Shown here: piece after piece, positions 24,102 through 36,459 of the stretch | How the letters are laid out: the number at the start of each line of letters is the position of its first letter | Position numbering within the stretch: the first letter of the stretch is position 1 | Origin: Laburnicola sp. R22_1 | Lineage: Eukaryota; Ascomycota; Dothideomycetes; Pleosporales; Didymosphaeriaceae | NCBI GenBank assembly: GCA_014281115.1 | Contig: JACONQ010000001.1 | Coordinates: 1,798,001 to 1,862,000 of the forward strand | Direction: 5' to 3' | DNA: 64,000 bases | The notes under the pieces: generated by a model | What the model saw: the letters and a program-made list of their open reading frames with translations, nothing else | The model's database searches: none | What the model was told of the DNA's origin: nothing | Made by a program: the position numbers and the translations under genes

Positions 24102-24560
24102 GGCTGGCAAATAGGTATAGGTTAGATTAGAGTTAGAGTCTTATATAAGTAGGGTTAGATTAGGGTTAAGATCTTACGTAAGTAGGATTAGATTAGGGTT
24201 AGTGTCTTACGTAATCTAACCTAACCCTAACCTAACCCTAGATTATACAAGTCTCTACCCTAATCTAACCCTAGAGTACCTATTTAGTCTATAATAAATA
24301 GCTATTATTAGTAATTAAAAATATACTATAAATAATATTAAACTAAGTTAAATTAAGCTAGGGTCTTACGTAATTAGGTTAGGTATAGATTAGATTAGGT
24401 TTAGGATCTTATATAATTAATCTAACCTAACCTAAAGTCTGTGCGACCTAACCTAACCTATACCTATGGTCTACGCGACCCCAACCTATACCTATGGTCT
24501 ATGCGATCCCAACCTAATCCTATACCTAATCTGGGTACTTCGAACCCATTTACTAGCCTA
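24102..24560. mobile_element. Family T element with TIR and telomere-like repeats
   Basis: A 459-bp element with ends GGCTGGCAAATAGG and CCATTTACTAGCCTA (imperfect inverted repeats). It is flanked by the 10-bp duplication TATATAAGTA at 24092-24101 and 24561-24570. The inside is built from GGTTAGATTAGGGTTA-type units pointing inward from both ends. The duplication length and TIR would fit a Mutator-type MITE, but long duplications are also seen in families A-C here. No coding sequence. Confidence 0.65.
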
Positions 24561-24570
24561 TATATAAGTA

Positions 24571-24930
24571 TACTATAGATAACTAGAGCTAAAGTAGGCT
24601 ATATTTACTATTAAGCCTATCTATAAAGTACTATTTACTAATTTCTATACGGTAATTTAAGTTATAATTAATCGCTAATCTAATTAGTACTTATAAGAGG
24701 CTAATATATACTCTACTAATTGCAAATATAACTTTTCTATATAAAGAGGTAGATTACTAGGCCCTTATAGATAAGAATTTTGTAGACAATTTATACTAAT
24801 ATTATTGTAATTTAGATTCTAATTAAAAAATACTTATATAAGACTAAGGAAGTGTTTTATATACTATAAGGAAGGTTGTTAGTTCTTAAACTATCTATAT
24901 AAGGAGTGTACCTGCGTAATAAGATAGTAT
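24571..24930. other. RIP-degraded sequence, nothing recognised
   Basis: TA-rich; no repeats or motifs that I can assign. Confidence 0.4.
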
Positions 24931-25044
24931 GGTTTTTTTACGACTAAGAAGTTTCTAATAAAAAAATATAATAATAATAGCAGTTGTTCCTCCTACTATT
25001 ATATATATAGAAAAGCGTTTTAAGATATTAATAAAAAGGGATTA
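24931..25044 (+). mobile_element. Short family C element (C3)
   Basis: 114 bp, from GGTTTTTTTACGACTAAG to AAAAAGGGAT. It is flanked by TAAGATAGTAT and TAAGGTAGTAT (24920-24930 and 25045-25055), an 11-bp duplication with one transition. Confidence 0.75.
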
Positions 25045-25114
25045 TAAGGTAGTATATTACCTTCTATAAAGAATATAATAATAAAACGCCTTTATATAAA
25101 ACTATTTAGTCCTA

Positions 25115-25533
25115 TTAAAAATCTTTGTTATGTGGAGATTCTAACAAAGATCGAGTCCGTACTATACATAGAGAGGAGTAAAATAGAAGGCACTATAACC
25201 TAGTACCTAGCATATAGTAGTAGTAATAAAATATATATAAAATAATAATAATTTTATTATTAGCGTTCTATATAATAGTATTGTTAACAGTAGTTAATAA
25301 ATAGTCTGCTATCTAGTATAACTAAGTTACATATTATCTCTTAACTAGTGGACTATTAGAGAGCTATAGTAAAGCACAGAGTTATAACTATAGTTTGCTA
25401 TACGCATATTGTATAAGTCTGCCTCTTGTAATATCTATAACATCTAAAAATTCTTTCCCTTTAACACACACAATACCAAGTCTTTTAAATTCGAATATCT
25501 CTTTAATATTTGCGGCGAGCTAGCTTTCTCTAT
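25115..25533 (+). mobile_element. Family A fragment (A5)
   Basis: The first 400 bases match the constant end of family A (TTAAAAATCTTTGTTATGTG). Beyond about 25,533 it diverges into sequence not shared with A2-A4. It is either a truncated copy or a longer, related element continuing to about 26,050. Confidence 0.6.
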
Positions 25534-26060
25534 TTAGTCCTATATCTAGAAGTTTAAAGGCTATAATAATAAAGAACCTACTTTATATAAAGAAAAGGAG
25601 TAGAGTAAAGATAATAAGAATAGTAATAATCTAGTATTCTACCTAACTACTGCTTTTTCCTTTATTTAGCATTGTATAATTACCTAATATTACTGCCTAA
25701 ATAGATAAGATAAATAGGTCTATTTATTATATAAGAAACAAACTAAGTAAAAAAGCTCTATATAGATAATATATCATTACTATAATTGTATTATTAACTA
25801 TATAATCTTATTCTTAACCACTATTAGCTAGATAGCTATTTTACTATTAATAGGCCTAATTGCGCCTCTAATAAATAGCAGCAAAGTATAATAAATAGTT
25901 ACTTAATAGAATTCTTCTACTATCTAGAGTGGTCTAGCAAAATTAGGAAATATATAAATAGGGGAATAATATATAAATAGGGTAAATACTAGTAAGTAGA
26001 TAGGTTATATAGAGAAAGAGAAAACTACTAATAGTAACCTTAGAAATAAAAAGTTACTAG
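25534..26060. other. RIP-degraded sequence next to A5
   Basis: The plus strand reads as weakly protein-like sequence without a recognisable domain. It could be the body of a larger relative of family A. Confidence 0.3.
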
Positions 26061-26070
26061 TGTCTATATA

Positions 26071-26313
26071 CTATATAGGCAAGGGCACCTAAGAGTGTTA
26101 AGGTTTTAATATTATTATATAATATTATTATATAGAAATTATATATTGCCTATGCGCTATAGCCTATACGCTACAGGATCTTTTTTTTCTATCTATACCT
26201 CTTCTAGATATAAGTAATTAACACTAAAGTTAGTTTTATTATATTATTTTCTTTTCTTATAAAATTATTCTATACACTCGCTACACTTGCTAGTATAGAG
26301 TATTAGATATTAA
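26071..26313. mobile_element. Family E half element
   Basis: 243 bp matching one arm of the fold-back element at 27431-29025 (CTATATAGGCAAGGGCACC at one end). It is flanked by TGTCTATATA at 26061-26070 and 26314-26323. Confidence 0.6.
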
Positions 26314-26357
26314 TGTCTATATAGCTAGCTATAGAGTCCCTATTTAATACTAAATAT

Positions 26358-26474
26358 GTGGCGTTATTTTATCTACCTAGGGGTAGGACGATAAAGGCTT
26401 TCATCTTAAATAACATAACAAAAAAAGCAGAGCCTCCTGCTTAGTAATTAAAAAAGGCGTAAAAAGGTAATGAC
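26358..26474 (+). mobile_element. Short family B element (B4)
   Basis: 117 bp beginning GTGGCGTTATTTTATC. A 12-bp duplication, AATACTAAATAT, flanks it at 26346-26357 and 26475-26486. Confidence 0.88.
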
Positions 26475-26496
26475 AATACTAAATATAATTAGAATA

Positions 26497-26623
26497 TTAT
26501 TTTTGTAACTATCTTTTTACGCTTTTTTTTTAATTACTAAGTAGAGGGCTCTACTTTTTTTATTATATTATTTGAGATAAAAGCCTTTATTATGCTACTC
26601 CTAGGTAGTTAATTTAACGCCAC
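26497..26623 (-). mobile_element. Short family B element (B5)
   Basis: 127-bp minus-strand copy ending TTAACGCCAC. A 12-bp duplication, ATAATTAGAATA, flanks it at 26485-26496 and 26624-26635. Its left duplication overlaps B4's right one by two bases, so B4 and B5 together mimic a palindromic MITE. Confidence 0.88.
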
Positions 26624-26635
26624 ATAATTAGAATA

Positions 26636-27052
26636 CATTTAATTAACACTCAGTCTTCTCCCTAGGAGTAGCCTAAGAAGTAGCCTAAGGAGTAGCCTAA
26701 GCAGCCTAAGGAGCAGCCTAAGGAGCAGATTAAAGCTCCATAATATAAGATAAGCAACCTAAAGTGTTAGTAGAGAAAAGGCAAGGTAAGGCAATTAAAT
26801 ATATTCTAAATATATTTCTACTATATTTTAGATTAACTTTAATAAATATTATTAAATCCTTAACTAAAAGGAATACCTAATACCCTATTTAATCTATACT
26901 AAGGAGGATAAGCAAGTCTACTCTATAAAGAATAATTATAGGAATAAAATAGTATTTTAAGTTTAGAATATATTTTTTTACCTTTTTATTTAAGTACTTT
27001 ATATAAAAGTTTTACCTAGAGAAACTTTATAGTAGTATAAAGAAAATAGATT
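26636..27052. other. AT-rich sequence with short repeats
   Basis: A short tandem of AGGAGTAGCCTA-like units (about 26,664-26,727) is followed by AATATATTCTAAATATA words that also occur around 29,750-30,260 and 38,870-39,030. No gene seen. Confidence 0.45.
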
Positions 27053-27430
27053 TATAAATATATATGGCGTTAGGTTATCTATCTAGGGATAGAATAACAA
27101 AGGGTTTTATCTTAAATAATATAATTAAAAAAGCAAAGCCCCTACTTAGTAATTAAAAAGAGTGCAAAAAGATAATTATAAACAAAGCGCATTTAAACTA
27201 CTAAGCGAGCTTAGTAGTCTTAGTATAAAGCTCTTATAAGCAAAATTTTTATAAAGAGACTACTTAGAACTTTAGTAGGAAAGCGATAAAATAGCTTTAG
27301 TGCTGCTATACTATGGTTATCCTCTTTTCTTTTTACTATTCTAAATTTTACAAATAATATAAGTTATATTAATAGGTATGTACTATTTCTTATAAGTAGA
27401 ATAAGAGTAATATATACTAAATACACTATT

Positions 27431-29025
27431 TTTCTATTTGTCTATATGTGGCATTATTTTATCTACTTAGGAGTAGGATAACAAAGGCTTTTATCTTAAA
27501 TAATATAACAAAAAAAGCAGAGCCCTCTGCTTAGCAATAAAAAAGGCGTAAAAAGATAATAACAAAAAAAAGCGCATTTAAACTGCTGAGCGAGCTTAGT
27601 AGTTTTAGCGCAAGACTCCTATAAGTAAAATATTTACAAAGAGGCCACTTAGAACTTTAGGGGAGATATAACTTTAGCGCAGTCACACTATAAGCTATTT
27701 CTTCTCTACTATTCTAAGTTATAAACTACTATCCTAATTATTATAAATAACACAAGTTATATTAATAGGTATATACTACTTTATAAGTAGATAAGAATAA
27801 TATATACTAAATACACTATTGCTCTATTATTATATTAAGGTTGTCCTTAACAAATCTCCTTCTATTACTATCTCTCTACGCCCTACTATCTATCTAGGCA
27901 TTAATATTATTTCTAAAGAAGTACTTGCCGCTATTAAAGAGTATATGCTGTAGTTTTGCGCCGCTACTACTAAGGCAATAATACTAGAGTTCTATTCTAT
28001 CTATAAGATAATTATCTATAGAAGTCTAGTATACCTAACTATCTAAGAGGCAATCCTTATATACTAGCTAGATTAGTAGCTTATCTAGTTCTTAAAGACT
28101 AGTAAGCCTATGTTCCTACTTTAGTAGAAGCAATTACTCTTTATTAGTAATAGAATCCTCTAGTAGGGGATATAAGAAAATAATAAAATATTTATTAATA
28201 AGCTATAAGGTAGTAAAAGTACTGTATAAATCTATAAAATCCTCTTAGCTATTATTATTACTATTAAGTTAGCTTATCTAAGCAAGTACACTACGTAGTA
28301 GTGGGTATATATAACTAATAATAGTAGTAATAATAAGCTAGGTATATTATATACGCTATAAGTAAACCTTATATAGGTTAGAAGCTTATAAGGTATAGAT
28401 AGGATATAAGTAAGTTTAAACTATTATCGCGTTATTAGGTAGTATTTAAGGTTAGTCTTTAATTAGAATTAGATATTATATATAGTAGTATATAATAACC
28501 TTCTATCTTAACCTACTTTAACCTTAAACTAAAAAAAAAGATTAAAAAGGTATTTGGCAAGCCGACCTATTTGTCTATATATTATATAGACAAGGGCTCT
28601 TAAGAGGGTTAAGATTTTAACATTATTATATAATAGCATTATATAGAGATTATATAATGCCTATATGCCACAGCCTATATATTGTAGGATTTTCTCCTTT
28701 CTATCTATACTCTTTCTAGAAATAAGTAATTAATACTAAGTTAGTTCTATTATATTATTTTCTTTTCTTATATAATTATTCTATATACCCTCTATACTAG
28801 TAAGTGTAAACGGTGTATAGGATAATTATATAAAAAAGAAAATAATATAATAGAACTAACTTAGTATTAATTACTTATCTCTAGAAAGAGTGTAGATAAA
28901 AAGGAGAAAATCCTATAATATATAGACTGTAGCGCATAGATATTAAATAATCCCTATATAATACTATTATGCGATAATATTAAAACCTTAATCCTCTTAG
29001 GTGCCCTTGCCTATATAGTGTACGA
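27431..29025. mobile_element. Fold-back (family E) element, split by nested B7
   Basis: Two arms of about 200-220 bp (about 28,581-28,803 and 28,808-29,025) are inverted copies of each other around a short spacer near CTAGTAAGTG. With the nested B7 removed, the element is about 460 bp. An 8-bp duplication, ACACTATT, lies at 27423-27430 and 29026-29033. An 8-bp duplication fits hAT-like mobilisation. No coding capacity. Confidence 0.7.
27448..28566 (+). mobile_element. Full-length family B element (B7)
   Basis: A 1,119-bp copy from GTGGCATTATTTTATC to GGTATTTGGCAAGCCGAC. It has an exact 14-bp duplication, CTATTTGTCTATAT, at 27434-27447 and 28567-28580. It carries the degraded B frame at about 27,835-28,350. 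It shows the family's complete length and both termini. Confidence 0.9.
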
Positions 29026-29751
29026 ACACTATTACTATATTAAGATTGTCTTTAATAAATCTCTTCCTATCTCTTTACGCCTACGCTCTACTATCTATCT
29101 AGACATTAATATTATTTCTAAAGAAGTACTTACTATTACTAAAAAGTATACGCTAAAGATTTGCGCTACTGCTACTAAAGTAATACTAATACTAAAGTAA
29201 TACTAATACTAAAGTTCTATTCTATTTATAAGATAATTATTTATAGAAGACTAGTATACTTAACTATTTAAGAGGCAATTCTTATATACTACCTAGATTA
29301 GTAGCTTATCTAGTTCTTAAAAACTAAAAAGACTATATTTATACTCTAGTAGATAAAATTACTCCTTATTAGTAACAGAATCTAAAAAGAAAGGCAAAAG
29401 GTAAAGAATAAGATGTTTATTAATAATATGTAGTATAATAAGAGCGTTATATAAATCCGTAAGATTCTCCTAGCTATTATAGCTGCAGCTTATCTAAGCG
29501 CGTACGCCGCGTGAGCGACGTGGAAGCGCGGATAGTTAATAATACTAATAGCGACAATCTAGGTAGAAGGTATTAGAGGGTGCGAGTAAGTTTAAACTAT
29601 TATTGCGTTATTAGGTAGTATTTAAGATTAGTCTTTAATTAGAATTAGGTGCTATACATAGTATATAATAACTTTTTATCTTAATCTACTTTAATCTTAA
29701 ACTAAAAAAAAAGATTAAAAAGGTATTTAGCAAGCTAACCTATAAGTATAT

Positions 29752-30262
29752 ACTAGAATATATCTATACTATATTTAGAATATATTTTATTACCTATAAC
29801 CTAAAGTATCTGGTGTTCTTATAGTAGTTACTACTAGGAATATAGTTGCCTACTATATAAATTTTAAAATTAAACTAGCATTCTTAAAATATATTTAGAA
29901 TAGCTTTTAAATAAGTTTTAACTTACTCACGTTAGATATTATTACTATACTAAGCCTAATAGATATTATACAAAGTAGTCTTGCCTAGAATATAGATAAT
30001 TCTAATTATCTTAGCTAGATTATGCTATATATTATTAGTAAAATATATTTAAAATAGAATTAGAATATATTCTTATCTTACTAGTATTAGAGTTTTAGGA
30101 GATAATTATAGGTAGTATATAGGCTAGTATATCTAAGTTTATTATAATATACTAGTAGTGCGCTACCTATATAGTATTCTCTAGCTCTATACACCTATTA
30201 TACTTATCTATTAAGGCCTAGTACTATTATAGAATATTTTTAGAATAAGATTAAATTATATT
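29752..30262. other. AT-rich host sequence left of element H
   Basis: RIP-degraded. AATATATTTAGAATAT-type words recur and continue on the far side of element H (38,669-39,137), so this was one block before H inserted. No recognisable gene. Confidence 0.45.
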
Positions 30263-30479
30263 TATAAGGGGCTGAGCGCCCTTTTATAGTTACTCGGCCT
30301 GCTGCCTTAAAGTTCTAGGTTTGTGCTTCTACTAAGCTAGAAGTATATATAAGTTTATAGCTAGAGTTACTATTAAACTCTATTAAATTTATAAGTTTAC
30401 TTAGGTAACTCTAACCTCTTAGTCTAAAGCCCCATATATTAAATTTATTTAACCTCTTATAATAGGGGAGCTTGTAAAA

Positions 30480-33400
30480 TTTCTCTAATATGCTAAGAAC
30501 AACTCTATAAATAAACACATAGTTAAGTTAAATACTAAGATTCCTTAACTCTATAAAATAAATACGTAGTTAAGTTAGATATTAAGATCTCTTAACCCTA
30601 TAAATAAATACATAGTTAAGTTAAATATTAAGATCTCTTAACCCTATAAATAAACACGTAGTTAAGTTAGATATTAAGATTTCCTAACCCTATAGAACAA
30701 ATATAAGTATAATAAAGGGAACACTAAGGTTTTCCTATAAAAAAAGAATATCCTTATCCCTTGCCTAGCGCAATAAGTTACTAAACTCTAATAGTAAGAA
30801 GTTATAAAAGTAGATATTACTACTAACCTTATTAAGAAACTATATATAGAAGGTTATAATAAGATAGAGTGTATATAGAAGATTAAGCTAGTCTACTAGT
30901 ATTTATAAAATTAAAGATTAATAGGGCCTTAAGCACTTTTCTAAAAAAGGGAAAAGGCCTAAAATATAGAAGGGGACGTCTTTTAAAACGCACTAACGCA
31001 AATTATAGGCTATCTTACTAGCTTAAAGTAACTCTAAGTTATATTAGCAGCTTAATAAAACACTAGCAAATAGCTTTAGATCTTGCTAAGAGTAATTATT
31101 AATTAACATGCCTAATTAGAGCAACGCATTAAAGTAGAGACTATATCCTTAGCCTTCTTTTAAATAATAGTAGTAACACTAGCGTCTAGCAAAGCGCTAC
31201 TAGAGCGCTAGTGCCCCTAACTCCCTAACCTAGAGTTGTTCTCTAGAAGCTATTAGAATTACTAACATTAGGAATATATAATAAAGGCTAAAATCTATAA
31301 AAATTACTCCCTTCTAGAGAACGTAGTTAACTATATTATAAGTAGACTAATAGATAAGGTAGTAGATATTGCACTAGCCTTTATAGAGAAAAAAACCTAT
31401 TCTAAAGATAAATTCTAGGGTTTCTTAAATATAAGTTTCTATAATAAGTCAGCAGAGAAGTAAGTATAAAATAGGCTATTTCTTAGCTAATAGAGTAAAA
31501 CCCTACTAACCAAGTTTAATACTAACTTTATACGCCTAGCCACTAAGACTAATAAAGACAACTAGAAGAACTTAAAAGATATTTACTAGAAAGCCTTATA
31601 TATAGACTTATAGAATAGACTAATTATGCTAAAGATTTCTAAAGACTAGAACCTTATAATAATTATAAATAGAGTTAATATAGTTAAGGAAAATATTTAC
31701 TATATAAAGATATTAAAGCCCTTCTATATAGCAGCCTCCTCCTCTACTAAGTCTGCTAATACTATAAATTAGAAACTTACGCGTTCTAGCACTATAAGAA
31801 CTACTAAAGTAAACCTTCTAAAGACTAAAAAGCGCGCTAAATAGGTCTTTAAAAAGAAGTTAGAGAAGCGCTATAAAGAGGAGAAGCATGCTTTTACTAT
31901 AGTAAGAAGGGATATAGTATTTAGAGTTATTATGTCTAAGCTGCAATACTCTTAATATAAGCTAGGGCTAGTAAGGCCTAAGAGATAAATAGTAGTAATA
32001 AGAATATTAATAGCTTAGTAGAATTAAAAAACTAGCTTCTCCTCCTAAAAGTTATTAGAGGAAGAAGATAAAGCAGGTTATAAAGAAACTAAAAGAGAAC
32101 TTTAATATATATAAGAAAATATAGTTAGATTTAATACTAATTACTATAAACACTCTTATTAATAATATTACCTTTGCGTATCCTATACTTAATTTAGGGT
32201 GTTTAACTACTATCTTTATATTTAAGAAGTTTACTAAATAAGCTAACCTATAATATATTAGTTTAAAAAATCTCTATTAAGTAATAAGATTTAGAGAAGT
32301 AATCTCCTTAGTCTATAAAGCCACTTATATAGAAATAGATATTAAGAGGCATATTAAAATATTATAGGCTTATATTAATAGAAAAGAGGAGGACTATAAA
32401 TTAGTTCTTAAGTTGCTATAGTAGAAGAAGAATGCTATATTAGTAGCCCTAGAGAAATAGTCTATATATATAGGGTCTCTACCATATTGTTTATAACTTT
32501 AAATAAAAGAAACATAAAAAAAATAGACTAATAGTCTTTACTACCTCTTTTAAGAATATCTAGAAGGCCCTAGCCCTAAAGGCTAAGGTAGACCTAAGAG
32601 ACTATCTTCCTAAGTAGCTCCTAGACTAAGTAGAGTTTTCTTAAGAGAATAAGCTAATAAACTTCCCCTATTATAAGGCCCTAGGATTAATTACTTAATG
32701 CCCCTTATTAAAAAGAATAAAAAGACTCTAAAGATCCCCTTTAGCCCCTTCTATAGTATATTAAAGGAGGAATTGCTAGTTCTCTATAAGAAACTAATAG
32801 AGTACCTTAACTATAGCTTTATTTAGATAAGCAAGTCTAGCGCTATAGTACTAGTATTATTTATAAGAAAACTTAAAAGAGGTCTATAGTTTTGTGTAAA
32901 CTATAGGACGTTAAATACCCTATTAAAAAACTACTATCTTCTTTCCTTTATTAGGGAGATATTGCAGCTCCTTACTAAGGCTAAGTAGCTAATAAAGTTA
33001 GATATAATTTAGGCCTTTTATAAGTTAAGAATAGTAAAAGAAAAAAATAGAAAATAGCCTTCTAAACCTAGTTTAGATTATATAAGTAGCTAGTAGTCTT
33101 CTTTAGACTAGCTAATACACTAAATACTTTCTAAAGATATATTAACTATATTCTAAGAAAGTACTTAGATAACTTCTACTCTACCTATATAGATAATATT
33201 CTTATATTTTCTAGCAGATTTTTAAGGAATTATTAAGACAAAATATAATAGGTAGTAAAGAAGTTAGGTAAGGTAGAACTACACTTAGATATTAAAAAGT
33301 GTAAGTTTATAGTTACTAAAACTAAGTACCTTAAATTTATTATAGAGTGTAAAAAGGGGATTAGTATAGACCTAGAAAAGGTTAAAGCTATCTAGAATTA

Positions 33401-35925
33401 GGCCCTTTCTATAGATATAAAAAGTATTTAGAGTTTTTTAAAGTTTACCAACTTTTACTAAAAGTTTATAAAGAACTTCTTAGAAGTAGTATTCTTATTA
33501 ATAAAGGTAACTAGAAAGAAAACTCTCTTTTTATAGAGGTAGAAATAATAATAGGCCTTTAACCACCTAAAGAAAATGTTCTACACTAAGTCTACACTAG
33601 CCTACTTTAATACTAAGAAAGAAGAAGTATTAGAGGCTAACTTCTTAGGCTAGGCCTCTAGAGCCTACTTTTTATAGTTTAATATAGAAAAGTCCTTAGG
33701 CTAATTGCCTACTTCTTTACTAAACACACTTTTATAAAGGCAAACTATATAATTTATAATAAAGAGATATTTATAGTTATTAAAGTAACTAAAAAGTAAT
33801 ATAATATACTTTAGGCTATCCCCTATACACTTATATACACTAATTATAAGAATATTATATACTTTATAAAGTCTAGAAGGTTAGATAAGAAATATATACA
33901 CTAGGCTAATATCTTTAGTAAATATAATATAATATTTTAATATATACTAAAAACTATTAACTTAAGGACAAATACTCTTTTATAATACTAGTAGAATATA
34001 CTTACTAACACTAAAGATAACTAGGTTAAGTTTTATAAAATTTAACTTCTTAAGAAGGTTTTTTTAAAGAATAAGAATATTAGGCTCTAAATATCTATAG
34101 CCCTAGCAATATAAGCTCTACCTAAGAGGCTTAATTCCTCTGAAGAAAAAAAGAGCTAGACTAAATATAAGGAACGCTAGTCTTTTTGTCTCTACTTATT
34201 AAAAGAGTTTTCCCCTAGACTAAAAACACACCCTTTAGCAGATCTAGACTTAAATAAACTATAGTCTTATAGCTTAAAGGAAAATCTTATATTAAGGGAA
34301 GTAAAGAAGTGCGTTCTTTACTATAGGCGCACTTTTTTCTTCTCTCTAAACCTAAAGGTTGCTATATAAAAATGCAATATTAATAATACTAGTTACTTCT
34401 AGTACTAAAAATAAAGATAAGTCCTAGACTAGAAACCTCTACAAATAATACTAGTTGCTATAGTTTATAACTTCCTTATATCTAGGCACCTAAAAGAGAG
34501 ATTACCTATAAAATAGTTGCTAAATTATACTTCTTTCTAAAAATAATAGACTTTATCTATAGATTTATTAAAAACTATAATATATATAAAAGAACTAAGC
34601 AATAAAAATATAAAATAAAGGCTACTAAAACTGTTTTCTCTTCTAGACTAAATATAAAAGAAGATCTCTATAGACTTTATTACTAAGCTCTCTATAAGTA
34701 GGAGAAATATAAATATAATAGTAGTGTATAATAGGCTAGAGAAAGGAATAGTTTTAGTTCTTCTATTAGACTTAGAGGTAGAAATAATAGTAAAGGCGTT
34801 TCTTTATTATATTATAGTCTACTATTAGCTCTCTAATACTATAACCTCTAACTATAAAAGTTAATTTATAAGTAACTTTTAAAGGCATCTATATAAAAAA
34901 ATAAAAATCTAGAGAAGATTATTCTCCTCTAAATACCTAAAGACTAATAGCACTATAGAATATATAAATTCTATAATTAAGGCATATCTCTATACTTTTA
35001 TATAATAAAACTAGAAGAATTAGGCTTTATACTACTTTATAAGCGCGCCAAGCTCGCCAAGCTCGCTTGTAACGCGCTAACCCCTTTTTATTAACACTTT
35101 AAAATGCTTTTCTGTGTATATAATAGTAGGAGAAATATCTGCTATTATTGTAATATTTTTATTAGAAACTCCTTGGTCGCAAAAAAAAAAAACTATACTA
35201 CTTTATAGCGCAAATAGCTATTAATAGGTAAGAAGCTACCTCTACTAAAGTAGCACTATTCTTTCTCTAGTATAGATATAATATAAAATTATTTAAGCTA
35301 GATATAGAGATAGAAGCTATTAACTATTACTAGTAGAATTTGTAGCTAGTAAAGTCTACTAAAGCTTTACTATAAAAGTTTTAAAAAGTTTTTATATTTA
35401 TTTAAGCTAAAATAGCTAAGTTCTAATAAAAGTAAAAGTAGTAAGTAAACTAGCACTAGAGAGACGCTCCTATATTAAAGAAAGGAGATAAAGTCTAGCT
35501 CTAGTATAGGGACCACCTATCTAACTCCTACTCTAATACGAAGTTAGACTAGAAAAACGCAAAGTTTATAGTTATATAAGTAGTAAACTCCTATAATATA
35601 GAACTAAATATTTTACCTAAAGTTTACCTAGTGTTCTTAGTAAATTGTCTACACCTAGCTAGAGAAGACCCTCTCCCTAGCTAGGCTATAAATAATAGGA
35701 AATTAGAGGCTATTATTATTAAAAAGAAGAGGAATAAGTTATAGAAAATATCTTAGCTAAAAACTTACCTAAAGGGAGAGGAGGCTATAGAGATTACTAT
35801 ACTAAGTTAAGTAGTTAGATAATACTAACCTAACTTAGAAACCTACTATAAATCTCTCTACTATAAAGATATTAAATTTTTTTATTTGTTTTTATTAGAC
35901 TATTCTTACTAAGAGGAATGTTAGC
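30480..35925 (+). pseudogene. Gag-pol relic of element H
   Basis: The reading frame is destroyed by stops throughout, but landmarks persist. There is a CCHC-like knuckle (CFYYSKKGY), the RT segment FCVNYRTLN, KLDII with AFYKLRI, a mutated YIDD box region near 33,180, and integrase words such as SIDFI and YNRLEKG. Stops fall mainly at Gln and Trp codons, as expected for RIP. No chromodomain could be shown at the C-terminus. Confidence 0.85.
35042..35193 (-). mobile_element. Short family C element (C4), poly(A)-ended
   Basis: 152 bp on the minus strand. The right end is TTGGTCGC followed by about 12 A. An exact 14-bp duplication, TATACTACTTTATA, lies at 35028-35041 and 35194-35207. The A-tail next to the constant end, with truncation at the other end, is what target-primed reverse transcription would give. 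The GC-rich GCGCGCCAAGCTCGCC part is not RIPped. Confidence 0.88.
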
Positions 35926-36092
35926 TGGCCATAGTAATCGTATATCGTATACACTTAGTTATTAATTACGTAATATTAGTTTAGTGTACTATGCCCGTAT
36001 ATATATTAGTAACTACTCTATACTTATATACTGTAAGTATATGTAACGCGTTACTATTAGCAGAACTGTCGACCGGCTCCTCGCAAGTCCGC
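35879..36092 (-). mobile_element. 214-bp non-RIPped insertion with 19-bp duplication
   Basis: An exact 19-bp duplication, ACTATAAAGATATTAAATT, lies at 35860-35878 and 36093-36111. The plus strand starts with a T-rich run (TTTTTATTTGTTTTTATT), so the minus strand ends A-rich and begins GCGGACTTGCGAGGAGCC. This is the layout of a SINE or 5'-truncated LINE. No clear tRNA-type A/B boxes were seen. Composition is much less TA-biased than that of the surrounding Gypsy element. Confidence 0.78.
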
Positions 36093-36332
36093 ACTATAAA
36101 GATATTAAATTACTAGGAAATATACACCTCTTTATTCTAAAATAATAATAGAGAGTTACTTATAGATTTCTATAGGAACTTCCTAAACTAACAAATATAC
36201 TATAGCTTCTAGTATAAAAGTTATATTCCTAGTAGAGAACTTAGAAAGCCTCTACTAAAGGGAGGTTAGAATAAGCCTAGACCTCTAGCCCTCCCTACTA
36301 ATTACTTAAGAATTAGTAAAGAATAAGACTAT

Positions 36333-36459
36333 GTGGCATTAAATTAACTACCTAGGAGTAGCACGACAAAGGCTTTCATTTCAAATAACATGACAAAAAA
36401 AGCAGAGCCTCCTGCTTAGTAATTAAAAAGAGCGTGAAAAAGGTAATTATAAAAAAAAG
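36333..36459 (+). mobile_element. Short family B element (B8)
   Basis: 127 bp from GTGGCATTAAATTAAC to an A-rich end (AATTATAAAAAAAAG). A 12-bp duplication, GAATAAGACTAT, flanks it at 36321-36332 and 36460-36471. It interrupts the 3' region of element H. Confidence 0.88.

Larger units (their letters stand above)
27064..29740 (+). mobile_element. Full-length family B element (B6), split by nested E and B7
   Basis: It starts TATGGCGTTAGG and resumes after the fold-back element at about 29,034, ending AAGGTATTTAGCAAGCTAAC. The flanks TATAAATATAT (27053-27063) and TATAAGTATAT (29741-29751) are an 11-bp duplication with one transition. The shared B reading frame reappears at 29,030-29,200, where 60 codons are still open (LDINIISKEVLTITKKYT). 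Confidence 0.8.

Noticed and set aside
24180..24260. TTAGGG/CCTAAC-like runs as a chromosome end or interstitial telomere
   Set aside because: The units are interspersed with other words, face both directions and lie within an element with its own ends and duplication.
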